Shown: in pieces, positions 26,100-33,032 of the stretch | How the letters are laid out: each line of letters starts with the position of its first letter | How positions within the stretch are numbered: position 1 is the stretch's first letter | Assembly: GCA_018268515.1 (NCBI GenBank) | Contig: JAFDWK010000035.1 | Location: 1-54,399 of the forward strand | Length of the DNA: 54,399 nt | DNA from: Actinomycetota bacterium | GTDB taxonomy: Bacteria > Actinomycetota > Actinomycetes > Actinomycetales > Microbacteriaceae | Direction: 5' to 3' | Notes under the pieces: model-generated | Database searches by the model: none | The model's input: the letters and a program-made list of their open reading frames with translations, nothing else | Told to the model about the DNA's origin: nothing | Program-made: the position numbers and the translations under genes

Positions 26100-29000
26100 A
26101 TGGCACGCCGGCATCGCATCGCCGCAGTGGCAGCCGCCACCGCGCTCATCGCCGGGGCGTTCCCGGTCGCCGCCGCCCCCGCGGCGCTCGCCGAAGACAC
26201 CCCGATCAGCATCGAGTCGGGGAAGGTGCTGGACCTGTCCTTCGACGGCTCCCTCGCCGACGCGAGTGCGAGCGCCGCGACGGTCGGCGTGCAGAAGGGC
26301 ACCGCGGCGTACGGCGCCGGCATCCGCGGCCAGGCCTTCGCATTCGACGGGGCGACCGCGCTGAAGCTCGGCACGGCCGCAGCCCTGCAGCCGCAGGACC
26401 TCACGGTCTCGTTCTGGTACAACCCCAGTGCCGCGATGGGATCCGCCGAGCAGGTGTTCGCCTGGAGCAAGACCGTCTACAACTCCGACGGGTGGTACCT
26501 CAGCTCCGAGAACGCCACCACCCCGCTCGCGCTCTCGATCGGGCCGTCGGCCGGCCAGCCGTACAAGGTCGCGGTGGAGGGCACCAGGTCCGACTTCTTC
26601 CCGGCGGGGAAGTGGACTCATGTCGTGGCCACCTACGACCACGCCACGAAGGCCGTCGCGTTCTACCGCAACGGGGTGCGCCAGAATGCGACCGTGAAGT
26701 ACGCGGCAACCGGGTCGGCGACCGGCGTGCTCGGCTCGGAATCGACGAGCGTGAAGACGCTCGGCTACAACGGGCCGACGTACAACGGCGCGCACCTGAA
26801 GGGCCTGCTCGACGACTACACGCTGTACAACGGCGTGGCGACCGTCTCCGACGTGGTGTCCCTCACCCGGCGGGGCACCCCGTCCTTCGATCCGGCGACC
26901 GTGGCGCAGACCGACCTCGACGCGCTGTCGCTGCCGACCAGTGCCGCCTCCGACTTCCCGCTGCCGACGACCGGCGCCACCGGCAGCGCGATCTCCTGGG
27001 CATCCTCCGACACCGCGACCATCGCGGTGGACGGCGCCTCCGCGCACGTCACCCGGCCGCAGGGCGCCGCGCGCTCGGTCGTGCTGACCGCGAGCGCGAC
27101 CTACGGCGGATCGTCCGCCGCGACGCGCACCTTCGACGTGGTCGTGTCGCCCGAGGGCGCGGTCACCTCGCAGTACCTGCTCGATGCGGGCATGGAGAAC
27201 GTCACGGTCACCGACGGCTACCTCGAGAACGCGAACGGCAAGACCATCGACTATCTGCTCAGCCTGGATCCGGAGAAGTTCCTCTACTCCTGGTACAAGC
27301 AGGCCGGGCTCACCCCCACCACCACCAGCGGCTACGGCGGCTGGGAGCGCGACAGCGGCACCCGGTTCCAGGGGCACTTCTTCGGTCACTACATCTCGGC
27401 GCTGTCGCAGGCCTACGCCACCACGACCGACGCCGGCGTGAAGGGGCAGCTGCTCGACAAGCTCACCCATGCGGTCAACGGGCTCAAGGCCTGCCAGGAC
27501 GCCTACGCCGCGGCCCACCCGGGCAGTGCGGGCTACGTGGCACCGTTCGCACCGAGCGTGCTGCCCTCGGGCGGCGATGGGCTGCTCGTGCCGTTCTACA
27601 ACCTGCACAAGGTGCTCGCCGGTCTCATCGACGCCTACGACAACGCGCCCGCCGACGTGTCCGCCACCGCCCTCACGGTCGCGAGCGGATTCGGCAGCTG
27701 GGTGAAGAACTACGCCGCATCGCTGCCGAACCCGGGCGTGATCCTGAACACCGAGTACGGCGGCATGAACGAGGCGCTGTACGAGCTGTACAGCATCACC
27801 AGGAACCCGGCGCACAAGCGCGCGGCGGAGTACTTCGACGAGACCACGCTGTTCACCCAGCTCGCGAACGGGCAGGACGTGCTCGACGGCAAGCACGCGA
27901 ACACCACGATCCCGAAGCTGATCGGCGCCCTGAAGCGCTACACGGTGTTCACGGACGACCCCGCGCTGTACGCCACACTCAGCGACGCGGAGAAGAGCGC
28001 GCTGCCGATGTACCGCACCGCGGCGGAGAAGTTCTGGACGATCGTCGTGAACGACCACACCTACGCCAACGGGGCGAACAGCCAGTCCGAGCACTTCCAC
28101 GGCGCCGACACCCTGTACCAGTACGCCACCAACGGCGTGACCAGCGGCTACGGTGAGAACTCCACGGCCGAGGGCTGCAACGAGTACAACATGCTCAAGC
28201 TCAGCCACGCCCTGTTCGCCGTGTCGAAGGACGTGAAGTACGCCGACTACTACGAGTCGACGTTCATCAACACGATCCTCGCCTCGCAGAACCCCGAGAC
28301 CGGCATGGTCACCTACTTCCAGCCGCAGACCTCGGGCTACGCGAAGATCTTCGGCACGCCGCTGGATCAGTTCTGGTGCGACCACGGCACCGGGATCGAG
28401 AGCTTCACGAAGCTGAACGACTCGATCTACTTCACGGATCCGACATCCGTGTACGTGAACCAGTTCCGCGGCTCCGAACTGCGAAACGCCGCTCTGAACC
28501 TTCGTCTCACCCAGACCGCGAACGTGCCGGACAGCCCGGAAGTCGCGTTCACCGTCGCCGCGCTCGACGGCGGCGCGGTCGCCGACGGCACGGTGCTGAA
28601 GCTGCGGGTGCCCGCCTGGACGACGGCGCCGACCCTCACCGTGAACGGCGAGGCACAGGACGTCGCTGCGCTCACCAGCGGCGGCTACATCGCGCTGCCG
28701 GTCGCCGCCGGTGACGAGATCCGGTACACGCTGCCGGCGACCGTGACCGCGGTGGCCGACACCGAGAACCCGAACTGGGTCGCGTTCAGCTACGGACCGG
28801 TACTGCTGGGCACCGAGCTCAGCCGCAGCAACGTGAACGCGAGCTACACCGCGGGCGTGCTGGTGCAGATGGGCGTAGCCGACAAGTCGCTCTCCTCGAA
28901 CGTGGTCGTCGCCGACGCCGCCGCCTGGAAGGCGAACGCCGCGGCGAACGTCGAGCGGCTCGCGGACGGCGTCAACAAGAACGGGATGAGCACCATGCGG

Positions 29001-30254
29001 TTCGCGCTGCACGGCGTCGACCAGGCCTCGGCCGCGCTCGTCTTCGAGCCGTATTACAGCCTGTACAACGCCCGCTATGCGACGTACATGACGCTCGTGC
29101 AGCCGGACTCTGCCGAGGCGCAGGCGCAGATCCTCAAGACCAAGCAGCAACTGCGCACGGCCGAGACCACGATCGACGCGCTGACCTCGTTCGACGACAA
29201 CAACAGCGAGGCCGACAAGAACTACACATACAACAAGTCCTCCGTGGGCGTGTACAACGGCAACGGCTACCGGGACGGCCAGAAGGCGTCCGACGCGTAC
29301 TTCCAGTACGACATGATCGTGGATCCGTCCCTGCCGAAGAACTACCTCGGCGTGCGCTACTACGGCGGCGACAACGGGCGCACCTTCGACGTGTACCTCA
29401 ACGACGTGCTGCTCAAGCACGAGACCGTCACCAACGCCAACGGCGCGACGAGCTGGTACATCCAGTACGACGAGATCCCGAAGGCGGTGCTGGACGGCAT
29501 CGCCGCGAAGGACAGCTACAAGCGCGACCAGAACGGCGCCTACGTGCGCGACGCGGGCGGGAACAAGATCCCGGTCGTCACCGTGCGCTTCCAGGGCAAC
29601 GGATCCAGCTACGTCGGCGGGGTGTTCGGGGTGTACACCTCCTCTTCGAGTAGCTACGCCACGAACGCCGAGCTGTCGAAGCTCGCCGTCGACGGCGGCA
29701 CGCTCTCCCCGGCGCTCGCGGCGGGCACGCACGACTACACGATCACCGTCCCGAAGGACGCGACGAGCGTGAACGTCGACTTCGACCCGGCCACACCCAG
29801 CGGCCTGGTCTACGTCGGCGGGATCCTCATCGACGACACCGCGCCGCGCACGATCCCGATCGCGGCGGGCGAGGGACCCACCACGGTGAGCGTGAAGTCG
29901 TATGCGCAGGATCACGCCACGAATGCGACGTACACGCTCACGATCGTGCGCGAGACGCCGGCGCCCGCGCTGGCGGTGACGGCGACCGCGACCGCGCGCT
30001 GCGTGGCCGGGAAGGCGACGCTGGTGATGACCGTCACCAACGGATCCGACGCCCCCGCCTCGTTCATCGCCTCGACCGGCTACGGCGCCGCGTCCGGCTC
30101 ACTCGAGGCCGGGGCCTCGACCTCGAAGGCGTTCTCGGCCCGCGCCGCGACGATCCCGGCCGGCGCGGTGACGGTTACCGCAACCGGCACGGTCGGTGGC
30201 ACGCCGGTCACCGCGGAGATCGAGGCGGCCTACCCTGCCGCCCGCTGCGGCTGA
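26100..30254 (+). CDS. Exported GH127-type beta-L-arabinofuranosidase family protein, multidomain
   Basis: 1384 residues. Signal peptide (AAVAAATALIAGAFPVAAAP); LamG about 35-255; Ig-like about 260-345; DUF1680/GH127-type (alpha/alpha)6 barrel about 365-890; beta-rich domain about 1020-1180 (SFDDNNSEADKNYTYNKSSV); cadherin-like sandwich about 1185-1285; shared C-terminal domain about 1295-1384. In GH127 a Glu and three Cys bind zinc, one Cys being the nucleophile. Here E691 and C693 (AEGCNEYN) are kept, but the usual Cys-Cys pair is Trp759-Cys760 (FWCDHGTG). It may thus belong to a related family such as GH146 or an unnamed one. The GAAGAGGA ribosome site supports ATG 26100. Exported by Sec, unlike the Tat-exported GH127 at 45302. 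Probably removes beta-linked L-arabinofuranose. Confidence 0.82.
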   Translation: MARRHRIAAVAAATALIAGAFPVAAAPAALAEDTPISIESGKVLDLSFDGSLADASASAATVGVQKGTAAYGAGIRGQAFAFDGATALKLGTAAALQPQDLTVSFWYNPSAAMGSAEQVFAWSKTVYNSDGWYLSSENATTPLALSIGPSAGQPYKVAVEGTRSDFFPAGKWTHVVATYDHATKAVAFYRNGVRQNATVKYAATGSATGVLGSESTSVKTLGYNGPTYNGAHLKGLLDDYTLYNGVATVSDVVSLTRRGTPSFDPATVAQTDLDALSLPTSAASDFPLPTTGATGSAISWASSDTATIAVDGASAHVTRPQGAARSVVLTASATYGGSSAATRTFDVVVSPEGAVTSQYLLDAGMENVTVTDGYLENANGKTIDYLLSLDPEKFLYSWYKQAGLTPTTTSGYGGWERDSGTRFQGHFFGHYISALSQAYATTTDAGVKGQLLDKLTHAVNGLKACQDAYAAAHPGSAGYVAPFAPSVLPSGGDGLLVPFYNLHKVLAGLIDAYDNAPADVSATALTVASGFGSWVKNYAASLPNPGVILNTEYGGMNEALYELYSITRNPAHKRAAEYFDETTLFTQLANGQDVLDGKHANTTIPKLIGALKRYTVFTDDPALYATLSDAEKSALPMYRTAAEKFWTIVVNDHTYANGANSQSEHFHGADTLYQYATNGVTSGYGENSTAEGCNEYNMLKLSHALFAVSKDVKYADYYESTFINTILASQNPETGMVTYFQPQTSGYAKIFGTPLDQFWCDHGTGIESFTKLNDSIYFTDPTSVYVNQFRGSELRNAALNLRLTQTANVPDSPEVAFTVAALDGGAVADGTVLKLRVPAWTTAPTLTVNGEAQDVAALTSGGYIALPVAAGDEIRYTLPATVTAVADTENPNWVAFSYGPVLLGTELSRSNVNASYTAGVLVQMGVADKSLSSNVVVADAAAWKANAAANVERLADGVNKNGMSTMRFALHGVDQASAALVFEPYYSLYNARYATYMTLVQPDSAEAQAQILKTKQQLRTAETTIDALTSFDDNNSEADKNYTYNKSSVGVYNGNGYRDGQKASDAYFQYDMIVDPSLPKNYLGVRYYGGDNGRTFDVYLNDVLLKHETVTNANGATSWYIQYDEIPKAVLDGIAAKDSYKRDQNGAYVRDAGGNKIPVVTVRFQGNGSSYVGGVFGVYTSSSSSYATNAELSKLAVDGGTLSPALAAGTHDYTITVPKDATSVNVDFDPATPSGLVYVGGILIDDTAPRTIPIAAGEGPTTVSVKSYAQDHATNATYTLTIVRETPAPALAVTATATARCVAGKATLVMTVTNGSDAPASFIASTGYGAASGSLEAGASTSKAFSARAATIPAGAVTVTATGTVGGTPVTAEIEAAYPAARCG

Positions 30255-30285
30255 GCGCCGCCCTGCCGCGGCGGGATCCGGAAGC

Positions 30286-30360
30286 CGAGGCTTTCGATGG
30301 ATCCGGATCCCGAGGCTTTCGATGGATCCGGATCCCGAGGCTTTCGATGGATCCGGATCC
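30286..30360. repeat. 25-bp perfect tandem repeat x 3
   Basis: Unit starts CGAGGCTTTCGATGGATCCG and ends GATCC; copies at 30286-30310, 30311-30335 and 30336-30360 are identical. It starts 32 bp after the stop of the GH127-type gene. A related sequence, GCTTCTCGATGGATGCCGG, begins the gap after the lacI gene at 50759, just before another tandem repeat. Confidence 0.9.
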
Positions 30361-30572
30361 CGCCGTGCACCAGCGTGGTCCCGCGACTCCCGGGCCCGCA
30401 GGACCTGATCCGGGTGCGACGAGCTGCACATCCCGCGACGATCGGCTCACGGATCCCCCGAGGTCGTGTGCAGATCGTTCTGAGACGCGCGCGGCAGCGG
30501 TCGCCGCGGGAGTCGGCGATGGCGTGTTCATCGACGCGCGCGGACGGAAACGCAGCGGAATCCGATCGGGCC

Positions 30573-30620
30573 TTGACGTCGTCCGCGGGGTTCCCTACGC
30601 TGATCTTGTTCCCGCTAACA
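30573..30620 (+). promoter_or_regulatory. Promoter and LacI-type operator of the surface-protein trio
   Basis: TTGACG (30573-30578), 17-base spacer, TACGCT (30596-30601), then TGTTCCCGCTAACA (30607-30620; minus strand TGTTAGCGGGAACA). Same arrangement as at the GH30 gene, which places the surface genes under the same control as the enzymes. Confidence 0.65.
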
Positions 30621-30767
30621 TTGTGGGACGACGTGGTCCGCAGGTGGAGCACGAAAGGCGAGGAAGCCGACCGAGGTCGCACCCCGAGCCTGAGCAAGCG
30701 AACCCGACGGCCATCCGGCCGATCGCAATTCGGCTCGGCGGATGCCGGCGGAGAATCTGGAGGAAAG

Positions 30768-31424
30768 ATGACCACCAAGAAGGCGACTGCGGCGCGCTGC
30801 GCGGCGGGAGTTCTGGGCGGACTGATGCTCGTGGGCGTGGGAACGGCGGCATTCGCGGCGTTCCCCAACGCGGATGATCAGTCCGGCGTGGACGTGAAGG
30901 TCGACATCGCGCCGGTGCAGAACGGCGCGCTCAGCCTGACCGTGGCCGGCACCGAGACCGCGCTGACCGAGAACGGCTCGACCGCCACAGACCGCGTCTT
31001 CACCGGCTCGCTGCCTCAGGTGACGGTCACCGACACCCGCACCGACGTGCCGGCCGGCGTGTTCTGGTACGTGACCGGACAAGCCGGTGACTTCATCGGC
31101 ACCGCCGCCCAGCCGAACATCCCGGCGAGCCAGCTCGGCTGGAGCCCGGCCGAGGTCAAGGACGCCAGTGGTGGACAGGCGGGCGAGGTCGCCGGGGGCG
31201 ACGAGGTCGTGCCGTCCAACGACACTCCGACCCAGCCCGGCAACAACACGGGTCTCACCAGCGGCACCGATCTGCTGTACATGGCGATCGACTCGGCCGA
31301 TGCGAAGGCAGTCCAGGGATCCTGGAGCACCACGGCGGCGCTGAAGCTGAAGACCGCGGCGACCGTCGCCCCCGGCAGCTATACCTCGCTGCTGACGCTG
31401 TCGCTGTTCGAAGACAGCTACTGA
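30768..31424 (+). CDS. Secreted WxL-domain-like surface protein
   Basis: 218 residues. Signal peptide with hydrophobic core AGVLGGLMLVGVGTAAFAAF. The mature part has the pattern of actinobacterial WxL-like proteins: LPQVTVTDTRTDVPAGVFWY, an internal QLGWSPAEV, and an ending GSWSTTAALKLKTAATVAPG then YTSLLTLSLFEDSY, similar to the C-terminal Trp-x-Leu region of cell-wall-binding WxL domains. In Firmicutes WxL domains attach non-covalently to peptidoglycan; here that role is inferred. GGAGGAAAG precedes ATG 30768. It heads a three-gene operon with a DUF916-like and an LPLTG protein, a combination known for WxL systems. The upstream operator ties it to the arabinan regulon, so it may help hold enzymes or substrate at the cell surface. 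Confidence 0.65.
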   Translation: MTTKKATAARCAAGVLGGLMLVGVGTAAFAAFPNADDQSGVDVKVDIAPVQNGALSLTVAGTETALTENGSTATDRVFTGSLPQVTVTDTRTDVPAGVFWYVTGQAGDFIGTAAQPNIPASQLGWSPAEVKDASGGQAGEVAGGDEVVPSNDTPTQPGNNTGLTSGTDLLYMAIDSADAKAVQGSWSTTAALKLKTAATVAPGSYTSLLTLSLFEDSY

Positions 31425-31528
31425 TCGGAAACCCCCGCTCCGCGGTCGGACCGGCGCACGCGACGCCGACCCGACCGCGGAGGTCGTGAACCATCTTGTA
31501 CAACAGCCGCCGCACCTCAGGAACCGCC

Positions 31529-32572
31529 GTGATCCGCACCCGCCTCCGCTCTGCTCTGACCGCCTTCGCCGTGCTCATCGGCATCGGGGCGTCGGCGGCC
31601 ATGGCGGCCCCCGCTTTCGCGGCGGATCCGCCGCCGGTGTCGTGGTCGGTGGTGCCCGCCGACGCCTCGGGTCCGGACGGTCGGGTCTCGGTCGAGCACG
31701 GCCTGGATGCCGGCGCGAGCGTCGAGGACCACTTCGCGGTGCGCAACCTCGGCAAGGAAGAGGTCACCTTCCGCCTCTCCGCCGCCGACGGCTTCTACAA
31801 CAAGAAGGGCCGCTTCGACATGCTGCCCTCCGATCAGACCTCGGTCGCCGCGGGCACGTGGATCACCGTGCCCGAGTCCGTCACGGTGGCCCCGGGCGGC
31901 ACCGCGGTCGTGCCGTACACGATCGCCGTGCCGAAGGGCGCCGAGCCCGGCGATCATGCGGCCGGCATCGCGGCATCCGTGATGTCGGTCAAGCAGGGCG
32001 ATGGCACCGGCGTCGGCGTGGAGAGCCGGGTCGGCTTCCGCGTCATCGTGCGGGTCGCCGGCGAACTCGCCCCGACGCTCGCCGTGCAGAACGTGCACGC
32101 CGACTACACCACATCGTGGAACCCGTTCACCCCCGGATCCGTGTCCGTGTCCTTCGACGTGGCCAACACCGGCAACGTCCGGCTCGGGATCGCGGGCGCG
32201 GTCGGCCTCGCCGGCCGGTCGGTCGCGTTCCCCGCCGACGGCGCACGGGCGCAGGAGATCCTCCCGGGGGAGAAGCACACGTTCACCGTCGCCGTGGATG
32301 GGGCATGGCCGCTGTTCCTGCTCCCCGGCGACATCACGGTGACCCCGACCGCACGCACCGTGGGCGGCGACACGCTCACCGTGCCCACCTCGACCACATC
32401 GCTGTCGGTCTGGGCGATGCCGTGGCCGCAGCTGTTGGTGCTCATCGGCCTCGCTCTCATCGTCATGGCGCTGGTGTGGCGCCGCGGGCGCTCGAAGCGC
32501 CACCTCGAAGAGCTTCTGGAGAACGCCCGCGAGGAGACCCGCGCCGAGCTGCAGGCCGAGCGGGTGTCGTGA
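31529..32572 (+). CDS. DUF916/WxL-interacting-type membrane-anchored surface protein
   Basis: About 347 residues from GTG 31529 (a TTG at 31496 is an alternative with a weaker ribosome-site position). Signal peptide SALTAFAVLIGIGASAAMAA, then PPPVSWSVVPADASGPDGRV and an Ig-like extracellular part (EDHFAVRNLGKEEVTFRLSA) typical of DUF916 proteins, a second beta-domain, then one transmembrane helix near the C-terminus (PQLLVLIGLALIVMALVWRR) and a cytoplasmic tail rich in Arg and Glu. DUF916 proteins bind WxL proteins and are membrane-anchored. Lies 104 bp after the WxL-like gene; its stop overlaps the next start by GTGA. Confidence 0.8.
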   Translation: MIRTRLRSALTAFAVLIGIGASAAMAAPAFAADPPPVSWSVVPADASGPDGRVSVEHGLDAGASVEDHFAVRNLGKEEVTFRLSAADGFYNKKGRFDMLPSDQTSVAAGTWITVPESVTVAPGGTAVVPYTIAVPKGAEPGDHAAGIAASVMSVKQGDGTGVGVESRVGFRVIVRVAGELAPTLAVQNVHADYTTSWNPFTPGSVSVSFDVANTGNVRLGIAGAVGLAGRSVAFPADGARAQEILPGEKHTFTVAVDGAWPLFLLPGDITVTPTARTVGGDTLTVPTSTTSLSVWAMPWPQLLVLIGLALIVMALVWRRGRSKRHLEELLENAREETRAELQAERVS

Positions 32573-32841
32573 CCCCGGCGATCGGAACCCCGGCGATCGG
32601 AACCCTGCTGCGCGCCGCGGCGGACCATGCCGGAGGCGGCGCCGACGACCTGGCGCAGACACCGGTCGGCGTGCGCATCCACGTCGAGATCCTGCCGCGG
32701 GCGTGCGTCGACGCCTGCGCCGGCGGCGAACTGCCCCTCACCGGCGGGGGTGGGGCAGAACTGCTGCTCTGGATCGCCGCAGGCCTGCTGCTCGCCGGCG
32801 CCGCGCTGCTCGCGATGCGTGCGGTACGCCGCCGCGCCTGA
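32569..32841 (+). CDS. Small protein with LPLTG-type sortase sorting signal
   Basis: About 90 residues. The C-terminus is ELPLTGGGGAELLLWIAAGL followed by a hydrophobic stretch and MRAVRRRA, the LPXTG-like motif, membrane segment and basic tail recognised by sortases. The start GTG 32569 overlaps the stop of the preceding gene. The N-terminal part (MTPAIGTPAIGTLLRAAADH) has no signal peptide, which is unexpected for a sortase substrate; either the start is wrong, an upstream part was lost, or the gene is decaying. Two copies of CCCCGGCGATCGGAA at its 5' end suggest a small local duplication. In WxL systems an LPXTG protein commonly completes the surface complex. Confidence 0.65.
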   Translation: MTPAIGTPAIGTLLRAAADHAGGGADDLAQTPVGVRIHVEILPRACVDACAGGELPLTGGGGAELLLWIAAGLLLAGAALLAMRAVRRRA

Positions 32842-32929
32842 GGCGCACGGATCGGGCCGGATCGGGCCGGATCCGCATCGTCGGCGTGCGTGTGGATCCG
32901 ACCCCGAAACGGGGCTGGACGCCCCATAG

Positions 32930-32943
32930 CGTTAGCGCTAACG
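32930..32943. promoter_or_regulatory. Perfectly symmetric LacI-type operator
   Basis: CGTTAGCGCTAACG is a perfect 14-bp palindrome and the most symmetric copy of the regional operator. It lies 90 bp before the GH43 gene at 33033. The rest of the 191-bp gap shows GATCGGGCCG direct repeats near 32851 and a small CCCCG-AAA-CGGGG hairpin (32902-32914), perhaps a weak terminator for the upstream operon. Confidence 0.7.
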
Positions 32944-33032
32944 TTAAGCCACTGCGCGAGTGAGCGGTAACACCGCACCCGTGCGCCCTTCCACGCAGAG
33001 GAGAGTGCGTGAGCACCACCAGGAGGTCATCG

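Larger units (their letters stand above)
30255..30767. other. 513-bp intergenic region: tandem repeat, then promoter/operator
   Basis: From left to right: the 25-bp tandem repeat at 30286-30360; about 210 bp in which I see no gene or motif; then the promoter and operator at 30573-30620; then a leader of about 150 bp before the WxL-like gene. Open frames across this stretch lack a ribosome site and similarity to any protein I know. Confidence 0.6.

Noticed and set aside
24840-29915. Long minus-strand frame opposite the GH43 and GH127-type genes
   Set aside because: No recognisable domain, low-complexity composition, and it crosses two well-supported plus-strand genes.
30286-30360. CRISPR array or att site
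   Set aside because: Three perfect abutting copies with no spacers, and no integrase gene or tRNA nearby.
30361-30572. Small coding gene before the WxL-like gene
   Set aside because: Frames here lack a ribosome site, signal peptide or known motif and run through the promoter region.
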